25,275 nucleotides of DNA from Actinomycetes bacterium (lineage in GTDB: Bacteria; Actinomycetota; Actinomycetes; Propionibacteriales; Propionibacteriaceae). The stretch is from the NCBI GenBank assembly GCA_023393755.1, contig JAEXCA010000131.1:1-25275 (forward strand), given 5' to 3'. A model generated the notes under the pieces. It ran no database searches. It was not told where the DNA came from and was given only the letters and a program-made list of their open reading frames with translations. Shown piece after piece: positions 1 through 8,127 of the stretch. Both the position numbers and the translations under genes were made by a program. Each line of letters starts with the position of its first letter. Position 1 is the stretch's first letter.

Positions 1-2182
1 GTGGTGTCCTCTTCGACCAGGGTCGCCCGTCCCCACTTCTCCCGGTTGCTGGAGTTGCCGTCCACGCCGTTCCAGAGGAACTGGCGCTCGCGGTGGTTGA
101 CCGCCGCATCGTCGAAGCCGATGTCGAACCGGAACTGGCGTCCGTCGGCGGCGTCGTCGATGTTCAGCTTGTCGAGCGGCACCGCGATCTCCACCGCCCA
201 GCCGTGGTCGGTGGCGACCACCGCCTTGCCGATCTCGGGCTGGTCGACGCGGTTGTTAAACCAGAAGTGCTCCGGCTTCCCGTCGGCCCCCGGCGCCCCG
301 CTGACCCCGACCTGGCTGTCCATCACCTGGATGGCGCCGCCCTGATCGACGTTCCTGGGCCCGATGAACATCTCGATGGCGTCGCCGTTCCAGATGTCCC
401 AGCCCTTCTTGCCGTTGATCTGCGGGGTGTCGTCGGTCACATCGGCGTGGACGTACAGGTTCTGGTCGTCCCAGGCCAGGCGGAACTGCGCCTTAAGGCC
501 GGCCTTGGCGATGCCCAGCACGCGGTCGAGTTCGCCCACCTCCAGGGTGGGACCCTCCGGCCAGGTGGCATCCAGCACGCCGTCGATGGTGATGGCACCC
601 GCCGAGGCCCGCGGAATCCGGGTGGACTTGTCGGAGTCGCGCTCGATCTGTCCCGGCTCGAACTTGTGCTGGTAGGGCTCCTTCTTGCCGAGCATCACGT
701 CGTAGATGCCGTAGTTGGCCGCCATGACCTGCTCGAGCATCACCTTGTACGGCCGGTCGGTCACGTCGATCAGGCCGATCGCACCGGCCTCACCACCGTA
801 GCCCTCGAACCAGCGACCGGTCGGCGCCTGGTCGATGGCCTCGAACCAGTGGGCACCGATCACCATGCCGGTGGCCGCCGACTTCTCGACGTAGTTGCGG
901 TACATCTGGCCCTTCTCCAGCTCGCTGTTGGCGAACCGGATGCCGGTGACCAGACCACGGGTGGTCTCGGCGTAGTGGAACTCGGTGAAGATCAGCGGCG
1001 TGCCGCCGGCTGCGTCGTAGATCTCCTTGATCCGCTTGGTGTCGAGGTCGTAGGCGTAGTAGTTGTAGCTGAGGGCATCGATGTGCTTGCCGGCCGCGGT
1101 GGCCAGGGCGACCCGGAGCTTGGGATCGTTCATCACGTTGGCGAGCCAGCGATCACCGATCAGCATGTGGTGGGTGTCGAACTCCCGGAAGACCCGCGCG
1201 GGCATTCCGTAGAACTCATCGAGGTAGACCGCGGTGAACGCGTCCATATCGACGATCGCGCCCTCGGTCAGCGGAGCGAAGCTCCTCTCGTAGAGGTCGT
1301 CGAAGGACGCATCAGACCGTCCCCACGCCTGGTTGAAGGACGCGATGTCGTTGTTGTGCCGTTCCTTCAGCAGATCGACCAGCACCCGCTTCGAGCCGAC
1401 CTGGCTGGCCCTGGCGCTCGAGATGGCGGTACGGATCTTGTCGAAGTCGATCTCGTTGAAGGTCATGTAGCCGACCAGCGCCTTGTCGTCGACCCTCGCC
1501 GGCACCTGGGCGGCGAAGGCAGCACGAATCTGGTCCTCCAGGCCCGGCTTGAAGATGTCGTAGAGCTTGGCGGTGCCCGGGATCAGTGCCGAGGGCATGT
1601 TGAGGAAGGCGACATTCGGGAAGCTGGGTTCGGCCCAGGTGGAGGGCGTGAACCCGCCCGCCCCGGTGAAGCCCCACTTCTTGGCCCGCTCGGTCATCTC
1701 GCGGTAGTACTCGGCCTGGTCCCACGCCTCGCCGGTCTTGATGACCCGGTTGGCCACGTAGAACGAGAACTTGTTGTCGTTGCCCTCGAACCAGGCGGTG
1801 CGCATCGGATCGTCCGGATCGGTGGTGTACGGCGGCAGGTACTCGTAGATGTACTCGCGACCCTTGACCTGGGTGGACGAATCGCCGACGTCGCCGTGCA
1901 GGTTCAGCCCCAGGTGGAAGGTGGCGTTGCCATCGGGCGAGACCAGGTACGACCGTCCGTCCTTGTTCTCGACGTGGAAGAAGCCGTTCGCGGTCAGGCC
2001 CAGCTCCGTGCCGCTACCCTGCTGGCCGCCGTAGGCATCGCGGTCGGCCGGCGGGGTGAGCGAGCCGTAGTAGGCCTCGTCGGCGGCGAGTCCAGCCCTG
2101 AGCTGGTCGTCGGTGGTGATCTTGTCGTAGTTCGCCGACCGGATCTGACCGTAGCGGTCGATCTTGATGTCGGCCTCGGAGG

Positions 2183-2187
2183 TTAGG
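2183..2187 (-). other. Frameshift site 2 in the glycoside hydrolase gene
   Basis: On the minus strand the chitobiase-like domain ends TRRFA followed by TAA at 2185-2183. Adding one C to the GCC just before it gives FALTSEADIKIDRYG and joins the catalytic domain, which is open from here to base 1. This is the second single-C loss in the same gene. Confidence 0.75.
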
Positions 2188-3523
2188 CGAAGCGCCGGGT
2201 GACGCTGTCGAGGTAGCCATCGGCGGTCGCCCACGCGACGACCGTCCCGGAACCCAGTGTGAACGGCCCGGTGTAGGTCTGCTGCTGGCCGTCGTCGCCG
2301 ATCCGGTAGCTGATCCTGGCACCCGGGGTGGGGGTGGTCAGCGTGACCGTGACCGAGTCGTCGTAGAAGCCGGGCTGGGGATCGGCCTGCACCGCGGCGA
2401 CCCGCGAGTTCACGTGCAGCCGCGCGATCTGCGTGGCCCAGTTGACCGCCTTGGGATCGCGGAGGTGGACGGTGAGCTTCAGGTACCGGTCACCGGGGGC
2501 GAAGTCGACGGATTCGGTGACCCACAGCGGCCACTCCGAAGCGGACTGGCTCGGGTTGGGCAGCAGGTACTCCTGGGTCGTCAGATCGCGCCAGGTGGTA
2601 CCGTCCGCCGACGCTGCCAGGAAGATCTCGCTCGCCGGGCTGTCGGTGTGCCGGAAGACCGGCAGGGACACGTGGGTGATGTCGACCTCGGCCTGCCAGA
2701 CCGCCGAGACGGGGTTGGCTGCCGCAGGGTTGGCGGATGGATCGACCGCGATCATGAGCCGGTCCGCGTCGCCGCCGAACTTCTCCGGGCTGGAGCCGTC
2801 GATGCCGAAGAGGTCGCTCTTGTCGAGGATTGCGGTGAAGTCGTCATCGGTGAAGGAGCCGAGCGGCCCCGCCTTCAGCGAGGTGCGCGCCCAGCCTTCC
2901 GGGTAGGCCCAGGCCTCGTCCTGCTCGAAGCCGCCGTTGACCAGCAACTCCGCGCCATCGGGGCCCTTCAGTGAGACGTCATCGACCCAGAAGGTCCGAT
3001 CGCCGCCGTCACTGGAATCGACGACCCGGAAGACACCGATCTGCCCGCCGGGAGTGAAGCCGCCGGTCACCGTGCGCCACTCGGGCGTGAGATCGATGAT
3101 GTGCCAGACCTTGCCGCCCGCCACCGTGTCGAAGAGGTCGCCCCAGCTCGCGTCCTGCGCGACCACCGCTATCTTCCCGGAACCCTTCACCCGCAGGCTG
3201 TACTGGTAGGCGGTGTTCGCGGGCAGGGTGGGGTACTGCTCGATGCCACCCCAGGTGCCGTCACCGGTGAAGTGAGCAGAGACCGCCCAGTCGTTGGCAA
3301 CGCCCGCCGGACCGTTCTCCACCCGCGACCAACCGGGCGCGTACTCCCAGGTCCCGTCGGTCTCGAAACCGCCGTTGACCAGCAGTTCATCTCCGCCGCG
3401 AGCCTTCAGCGAGGCATCGTCGACCCAGAAGGTCTGTGCTCCGCTCATGCTGCTGTCGACGATCCGGAAGACGCCCCTGGTGGTCTCGGGAGAGACGAAG
3501 CTGCCCGTGAAGTTCGTCCACGT

Positions 3524-3527
3524 GGGG
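3524..3527 (-). other. Frameshift site 1 in the glycoside hydrolase gene
   Basis: On the minus strand the frame reads WHSTTLAP through a CCCC run and then turns into an Arg/Ser-rich non-protein sequence. The neighbouring frame continues the module as TWTNFTGSFVSPETTRGVFRI. One missing C in this run explains the break. Confidence 0.75.
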
Positions 3528-3904
3528 CGAGAGTCGTGGAGTGCCAGGTCTCCTGCTCAGTGCCCTTGTAGAAGGTGGTCCAGGTTCCGTCCTGGACGTT
3601 CACGGCCAGCGTCCCGCTGCCGCGCACCCACACGCTGTAGTCGTAGGTCACGCCCTCAACGAAGTCGACGTACTGGTAGATGCCGTTCCAGGTACCCCCG
3701 GCGAGGTTGGCGGAGACGGCCCAGTCGCCCGAGTGGGCGCCCTCGGTGTCTTGGGCGACGGCCCGGGGCACTGCTCCGGCCAGGGCGACCGCGGTGGCGG
3801 AGATCACCACCAGCAGGGCTCGTAGCCAGTGACGGATTGGTTTCATTGCGTAGCTCCTCACGGCGGTGTCAGGACGGAACGAACAGACTCGGCGAAGGCA
3901 CGCC

Positions 3905-3916
3905 TTAACCGGTTCA
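3905..3916. promoter_or_regulatory. LacI-family operator O1 (TTAACCGGTTCA)
   Basis: Near-perfect palindrome around a central CG, the usual shape of LacI-family sites. It lies six bases downstream of the -10 box of the glycoside hydrolase promoter, covering the probable transcription start, a position for direct repression. An identical copy lies 67 bp to the right. Confidence 0.75.
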
Positions 3917-3922
3917 ACTGGC

Positions 3923-3951
3923 ATTGTCGCCGAGCATCCCCGCTGTGTCAA
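3923..3951 (-). promoter_or_regulatory. Promoter of the glycoside hydrolase gene
   Basis: The minus strand carries a perfect -35 TTGACA (3951-3946), a 17-base spacer and a -10 GACAAT (3928-3923). The start would fall inside operator O1, about 65-70 bases before the ATG at 3846. Confidence 0.7.
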
Positions 3952-3971
3952 CGAGTTTTGCGCACGAGTTC

Positions 3972-3983
3972 TTAACCGGTTCA
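3972..3983. promoter_or_regulatory. LacI-family operator O2 (TTAACCGGTTCA)
   Basis: Identical to O1. It overlaps the -35 box of the proposed lacI promoter and lies 20 bp upstream of the -35 of the divergent hydrolase promoter, so one regulator could silence both genes, possibly by looping across O1 and O2. Confidence 0.75.
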
Positions 3984-4009
3984 CAAGTTCGTCCTCGCGA
4001 GGCTAGGCT
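3980..4009 (+). promoter_or_regulatory. Promoter of the lacI-family regulator
   Basis: TTCACA (3980-3985, five of six matches to TTGACA), an 18-base spacer and TAGGCT (4004-4009). The spacer contains the palindrome CCTCGCGAGG (3993-4002). Transcription would begin near 4016, leaving a leader of about 100 bases before the GTG at 4115. Confidence 0.55.
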
Positions 4010-4114
4010 GCGAGTGACCACGGCATCGACGGTGGGCGAGGCTGCCCGCTCGGCAGGGCTACGCTACGGAGAGCAGCGGGGGCGGGTCGTGGTTACTGAA
4101 AGGGGCTGAGCGCG

Positions 4115-5188
4115 GTGGGCGGAGTAGCTGGACGTCGGCGCAGCGTCCGGATCGGCGATGTCGCGGCGGCGGCGGGGGTGAGCAAGGCCCTGGTCTCCTA
4201 CGCGCTGAACGACCGCCCCGGCGTCAGCGACGCCACCCGCGCCCGGATCGTCGAGATCGCCGCGAGTATGGGCTGGACGCCGAGCATGCGCGCCCGTGGG
4301 CTGTCGTCATCGAGGGCCTACGCGATCGGCATGGTGCTGCGCCTGAGCACCGAGACCCTCGCCAGCGACGAGTGGATGACGAGCCTGATGGCGGGCATGC
4401 ACTCAGTGCTGTCCGGCTCGAGCTACGCCTTGGCAACCGAGACCGTGACCGACGCCGAAGCCGAGATGGCGGCGCACCGCAAGCTGGTCGGGGAGGGGCG
4501 GGTGGACGGCATGGTGCTGCTGAACCTCAGCCCCAACGATTCACGGCTGGATCTGATGGACGAGCACGGCATGGCGTACGTCTGCGTGAACCCACCGGAT
4601 CGGCCCACCCGGATGCCCGTGGTCGACCACGACGAGAGCCAGGCGTCCGCCGACGTCATCAACCACCTGACGTCGCTGGGTCACACCAGGATCGCGCACG
4701 TGGCCGGCCCGCAGTCCCTCTCCTCCGCACGCCTTCGCCGCGAGCTCTACCAGGAACAGTTGCGCAAGCACGGACTCGACGACAGCTGGTGGGTGGAACA
4801 GGGTGCCTACAGCGCCGACGGCGGACGGGCGGCAACGAACGCCCTGCTGGACGACCCCAACCCGCCGACCGCGATCGTCTACTTCAACGACCTGATGGCC
4901 ATCGCCGGCATGGGAGTGGCGTTCAGCCGGGGGCTGCGGGTGCCCCAGGACCTGTCGGTGGTGGGCTGGGACGACATCGTGGTGGCGCGCTACCTGCACC
5001 CCGCGCTGTCGACCGTCACCCAGGACCCCTACGGCGTCGGCAGGGTGTGCGCGACACTGCTGCTCGAGGCGATCGACGGCCGCGAGTTCACCGAGATCTG
5101 CCTGACCGCCGATCCGGTCTTCACCCCTCGGGAATCCACCGGGCGGGTGGCCCGGTCGGCTACGTCGGCGTCGGCTTCTACGCCCTGA
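4115..5188 (+). CDS. LacI-family transcriptional regulator
   Basis: A 357-residue repressor of normal family length. The N-terminal helix-turn-helix (about residues 10-55) has the family signature: I-DVA--AGVSKALVSYALN-RPGVS. The rest is the periplasmic-binding-protein-like effector domain, including the late motif LSVVGWDD and the family's usual C-terminal PRESTG. The start is GTG, with GAAAGGGG about nine bases upstream. It very probably binds the two TTAACCGGTTCA operators at 3905 and 3972, repressing the divergent glycoside hydrolase gene and itself until a sugar from the target glycan is bound; this is inferred from position. The last 15 residues after STG are not family-like, and the downstream permease frame overlaps here, so the 3' end may be a rearrangement junction. 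Confidence 0.9.
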   Translation: MGGVAGRRRSVRIGDVAAAAGVSKALVSYALNDRPGVSDATRARIVEIAASMGWTPSMRARGLSSSRAYAIGMVLRLSTETLASDEWMTSLMAGMHSVLSGSSYALATETVTDAEAEMAAHRKLVGEGRVDGMVLLNLSPNDSRLDLMDEHGMAYVCVNPPDRPTRMPVVDHDESQASADVINHLTSLGHTRIAHVAGPQSLSSARLRRELYQEQLRKHGLDDSWWVEQGAYSADGGRAATNALLDDPNPPTAIVYFNDLMAIAGMGVAFSRGLRVPQDLSVVGWDDIVVARYLHPALSTVTQDPYGVGRVCATLLLEAIDGREFTEICLTADPVFTPRESTGRVARSATSASASTP

Positions 5189-5961
5189 CCCTGCTGCTGC
5201 CGCTGTACTGGATCACCATCTCGGCGTTCAAGGACCGGTTCGAGATCTTCCGGACGCCGCTGATCCCGACCTTCTCGGCGGGGTGGGACAACTTCGTCTT
5301 CGTGTGGACCTATCTCGAAGCCGGACGGGCGATGCTGAACTCGCTGTACATCACCGTCCTGGCGCTGGCGCTGACCCTGCTGGTCGCGTTGCCGGCCTCC
5401 TACGGCCTGGCCCGCGCCCGCGGCAAGCTCGGTGAGTTCGTCGAGCGGGTCTACGCGATGGGCTTCCTGATCCCGGGCTTCGCCGCGCTCGTCCCCACCC
5501 TGCTGATGGCGATCGGGCTGGGGATGTACCGGACCCGGGAGTTCATCGTCCTCTACCTCTCCGCTTCCGCCCAGCCGCTGGCGGTCATCCTGCTCACCCA
5601 GTTCATGCGGACGGTCCCCACCGAACTCGAGGAGAGCGCCGTGATGGACGGCGCGGGCAGGTTCCGGATCTTCCGCAGCATCTACCTGCCGCTGGTGATG
5701 CCGGGGGTGGCGACCGTGGGGATCCTGCAGTTCATCTCGTACTGGAACGAGTATCTGTACACCCTGATCATCGGCGGCCCGCAACCGGCGAACCGCACCA
5801 TCCAGGTGGCGCTGCCCACCATCATCAGCGGCACCGGCAACACCAACTACGCCCAGGTGGCCGCCGGGACGGTGATGTCCATCATTCCGGTGTTCGTCAT
5901 GTACATCATCCTGAACCGCAGGATGGAGAACGCCCTGATCCAGGGCGCTCTGAAGGGCTGA
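5047..5961 (+). CDS. Carbohydrate ABC transporter permease (MalG type), 5' end doubtful
   Basis: Inner-membrane subunit of a binding-protein-dependent sugar importer. The first membrane segment begins at about 5160 (VGYVGVGFYALTLLLPLYW), and further hydrophobic helices follow. The EAA loop that docks on the ATPase is clear (ESAVMDGAGRFRIFRSIYLP), and the C terminus is complete and typical (QGALKG). No ATG, GTG or TTG in this frame lies just before the first helix. The nearest is a GTG at 5047, buried 142 bases inside the lacI gene without a good ribosome site and adding a 40-residue Arg-rich extension unlike the family. The solute-binding protein and first permease that normally sit between lacI and this gene are absent. 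I infer a deletion that fused the end of lacI to the second or third dozen codons of the permease; a natural long overlap is less likely. MsiK (12498-13592) could have powered the complete transporter. Confidence 0.7.
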   Translation: MRDTAARGDRRPRVHRDLPDRRSGLHPSGIHRAGGPVGYVGVGFYALTLLLPLYWITISAFKDRFEIFRTPLIPTFSAGWDNFVFVWTYLEAGRAMLNSLYITVLALALTLLVALPASYGLARARGKLGEFVERVYAMGFLIPGFAALVPTLLMAIGLGMYRTREFIVLYLSASAQPLAVILLTQFMRTVPTELEESAVMDGAGRFRIFRSIYLPLVMPGVATVGILQFISYWNEYLYTLIIGGPQPANRTIQVALPTIISGTGNTNYAQVAAGTVMSIIPVFVMYIILNRRMENALIQGALKG

Positions 5962-6063
5962 GAGTGGCCTGGTCGAGGTCGATCGCCCGTCGATGCGGCC
6001 GCGGCACCACCGGTGTGTCCCGCTACCTGGAGCTATCCTCCGTGAAAACTGAAAGGGCTGATG

Positions 6064-6972
6064 ATGCCTGCGCCCCTCCGTCTCGCTGACATCCAGATGC
6101 GGGACCCCTTCCTGGTCACGGTGGAGGACGAGCAGGCCTACTACCTGATCGGCAGCACCGATGCCGACATCTGGAATCCGCCCGCGACCGGCTTCGACTG
6201 CTACCGCAGCACCGACCTGGAGACCTGGGAAGGCCCGATCGAGGCCTTCCGCCCGCCCGCCGGCTTCTGGGCCGACCGCAACTTCTGGGCTCCCGAAGTG
6301 CACCACTACCGCGGTCGCTGGTACATGTTCGCCAGCTTCAAGGCGGAAGGGGTGGCGCGCGGCACCCAGGTGCTGGTGGCCGATCGGGTCAGCGGACCGT
6401 ACCGTCCCTGGAGCGAGGGCGCGGTGACCCCGCCGGGGTGGGAGTGCCTGGACGGCACCCTCTACGTCGCCGACGACGGTCAGCCCTGGATGGTGTACTG
6501 CCACGAGTGGGCCCAGGTGGAGGACGGCGAGATGGTGCTCCAGCGGATGCGTCCTGACCTGACCGGCCTGGTGGGGGAGCCGCTGGTGCTGTTCCGGGCC
6601 TCGGAGGCCCCCTGGGGCCGGCCGCAGGTGCACCCGCAGCTGGGTGTGGAAGGCTACGTCACCGACGGGCCGTTCCTGCACCGGCTCGCCTCGGGGGAGC
6701 TGGTGATGCTCTGGTCGAGTTACGGCGACCACGGCTACGCGATGGGGGTGGCGCGCTCGCTCTCCGGACGGATCGAGGGCCCCTGGGAGCAGGAGGCCGA
6801 TCCGATCTGGGCCCGGGACGGCGGCCACGGCATGGTCGGCCGGACCCTCGACGGTGACCTGCTGCTCACCCTGCACCAACCCAACCAGACCCCGTTCGAA
6901 CGCCCCGTCCTCCGCCCGCTGAGGGAGACCGATGTCTCCCTCGCCCTCCAGGTGGACTCCCGGGTCTCCTGA
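6064..6972 (+). CDS. Glycoside hydrolase, family 43-like (five-bladed beta-propeller)
   Basis: A 302-residue protein without signal peptide, so it acts in the cytoplasm on imported oligosaccharides. The early MRDP Asp (residue 14) is the family's general base; WAPEVHHYRGRWYMF, LDGTLYV and VTDGPFL follow in the family order, and GGHGM near the C terminus fits the active-site histidine region. The acid position reads TDGPFL rather than the common EGPFL. Family members remove arabinose, xylose or related sugars; the specificity here is not readable. Two ATGs lie in tandem at 6061 and 6064. GAAAGGG ends three bases before the first and six before the second, so the second is preferred. It lies 100 bases after the permease and shares its strand, so it was probably part of the same sugar operon. 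Confidence 0.8.
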   Translation: MPAPLRLADIQMRDPFLVTVEDEQAYYLIGSTDADIWNPPATGFDCYRSTDLETWEGPIEAFRPPAGFWADRNFWAPEVHHYRGRWYMFASFKAEGVARGTQVLVADRVSGPYRPWSEGAVTPPGWECLDGTLYVADDGQPWMVYCHEWAQVEDGEMVLQRMRPDLTGLVGEPLVLFRASEAPWGRPQVHPQLGVEGYVTDGPFLHRLASGELVMLWSSYGDHGYAMGVARSLSGRIEGPWEQEADPIWARDGGHGMVGRTLDGDLLLTLHQPNQTPFERPVLRPLRETDVSLALQVDSRVS

Positions 6973-7030
6973 GCTTCTGTCGGAGGGACGCTCCCGAGCC
7001 CGTCGAAGGGCAGCGGCGTTGCGCTTCAGG

Positions 7031-7151
7031 GTCAGCCGCGGGAGCGGGTGGTCCGTCGTATCGCGTGGGCCTGCCCGCGCTCAGTAAGAGGTCAGCCGCG
7101 GGAGCGGGTGGTCCCGTCGTATCGCGCGGGCCTGCCCGCGCTCAGTAAGAG
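7031..7151. repeat. Tandem duplication of the rlmB 3' end and its hairpin (units 7031-7090 and 7091-7151)
   Basis: Two units of 60 and 61 bp are nearly identical, and each begins with a copy of the last codons and stop of rlmB; the true gene end at 7153 is the third copy. Each unit carries the inverted repeat GCGCGGGC-CT-GCCCGCGC (perfect at 7124-7141, one mismatch in the left unit), which in the rlmB transcript would act as terminator-like hairpins, now present twice. Confidence 0.85.
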
Positions 7152-7152
7152 A

Positions 7153-8127
7153 TCAGCCGCGGGAGCGGGTGATCTCGTAGAGCGCGATCGCTGCCGCCAC
7201 CGAGGCGTTCAGGGATTCCACGGCCGACCCGATCGGGATGGACGCCAGGACGTCGCAGTTCTCCCGGACCAGCCGGGCCAGGCCCTCGCCCTCCGAGCCG
7301 ACCACCAGCAGCACCGGGCCGTCGATGCCGGGGAAGCCGGCGACGTCGGTCTCCGCCTCACCGGCCAGGCCGACCACCGTGAAACCGGCGTCGGCGTACT
7401 GCTTCAGGGTGCGGTTCAGGTTGGTCACCTGGGCGACCGGGACGCGGGCCGCGGCGCCGGCGGAGGTCTTCCAGGCGGCGGCGGTCATCTGGGCGGAACG
7501 GCGCTCGGGGATGATCACGCCCTGCGCGCCGAAGGCGGCCGCGGAGCGGACGATCGCTCCCAGGTTGCGCGGATCGGTGATCGAGTCCAGAGCCACCACC
7601 AGGCCGGCCGGCTCGGCGTGGATCGCGTCCGCCAGCACCTGCTCGGGGTCGGCGTACTCGAACTCGGGCAGCTGCAGCGCGACTCCCTGATGCACCCCGC
7701 CGCCGGTCAGCCGATCGAGCTCGGAGCGGGTGGCGGCCAGCAGCGGGATGCCGTGGTCGGAGGCGAAGGCGAAGATCTCCCGCAGCCGGGCGTCCCGCTC
7801 GGAGCCCTCGGCGACATAGGCGCGCCTGACCGGCAGCCCGGCCTGCAGCGCCTCCAGCACGGCGTTGCGGCCGATCACCCAGTCGGCGCCCGCGGTGGCG
7901 GTGCCGCTGCGGCGAGGTGCGCCAGAACCCTGGCGGGAACTCTTCGGACGGTTCGGTGACTTGCCCGGTTCGTCCGGCCGGCGCTTGCGATAGGCCTTGT
8001 GGTACGGACGATCCTCGGCCTTCGGAGTGGGGCCCTTCCCCTCCAGCCCGCGGCGGACCCGGCCGCCGGAACCGGCGGGCGTGGACTGCTTGCGGGTGGC
8101 GCCGCGGCGCTGACTGTTGCCGGCCAT
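7153..8127 (-). CDS. rlmB: 23S rRNA 2'-O-methyltransferase, RlmB/TrmH (SpoU) family
   Basis: A 324-residue SpoU-family enzyme that uses S-adenosylmethionine to methylate a ribose in rRNA, by analogy with RlmB at G2251 of 23S rRNA. The first 85 or so residues are a basic, disordered extension common in actinobacterial members. The RNA-binding substrate domain follows, starting at WVIGRNAVLEAL. The knotted catalytic domain shows motif 1 (DSITDPRNLGAIVRSAAAFG), motif 2 (LLVVGSEGEGL) and motif 3 (ESLNASVAAAIALYE). The ATG shares one base with the stop of cysS (TGATG), and GGAGG lies just before it, so translation is coupled to cysS, a frequent actinobacterial pair. Duplicated 3' ends lie downstream. 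Confidence 0.93.
   Translation of the reverse strand: MAGNSQRRGATRKQSTPAGSGGRVRRGLEGKGPTPKAEDRPYHKAYRKRRPDEPGKSPNRPKSSRQGSGAPRRSGTATAGADWVIGRNAVLEALQAGLPVRRAYVAEGSERDARLREIFAFASDHGIPLLAATRSELDRLTGGGVHQGVALQLPEFEYADPEQVLADAIHAEPAGLVVALDSITDPRNLGAIVRSAAAFGAQGVIIPERRSAQMTAAAWKTSAGAAARVPVAQVTNLNRTLKQYADAGFTVVGLAGEAETDVAGFPGIDGPVLLVVGSEGEGLARLVRENCDVLASIPIGSAVESLNASVAAAIALYEITRSRG

Larger units (their letters stand above)
1..3846 (-). pseudogene. Secreted multi-module glycoside hydrolase (clan GH-A, agarase-like) with C-terminal CBM9; reading frame broken twice, left end outside window
   Basis: The start is the ATG at 3846, with GAGGAG seven bases upstream, followed by a signal peptide that ends in an AVA|QD-like site. 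Reading leftward come a partial jelly-roll carbohydrate-binding module, a complete one (about 3420-2960), a third that begins (NGGFE) but breaks off after some 25 residues, a discoidin-like domain (about 2870-2395) and a chitobiase-type beta-sandwich (about 2395-2190). The catalytic domain (about 2180-700) opens with a 'DGR-YLVSPDGN-FHLGLN' segment typical of agarase-like enzymes. It has FNE (Glu codon 1452-1454, presumed acid/base) and FTEFHYA (Glu codon 981-983, presumed nucleophile), the two carboxylates of clan GH-A. A CBM9-like domain follows and is open to base 1. The frame breaks at 3524-3527 and at 2183-2187; restoring one C at each gives one continuous protein of about 1280 residues before the edge. 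The substrate is not evident. It could be a decayed gene or an intact one with sequencing errors. Confidence 0.75.

Noticed and set aside
93..2186. Long open frame on the plus strand opposite the glycoside hydrolase
   Set aside because: It is the GC-driven shadow of the real minus-strand frame; its translation is Val/Asp/Leu-rich without any domain, while the minus strand gives clear catalytic motifs.
6985..7016. Terminator or dispersed element after the GH43-like gene (GGGACGCTCCC and CCCTTCGACGGGCTCGGG on the minus strand)
   Set aside because: The stem is only four pairs; the second motif resembles a common actinobacterial intergenic sequence, but one copy here is not enough to call it.
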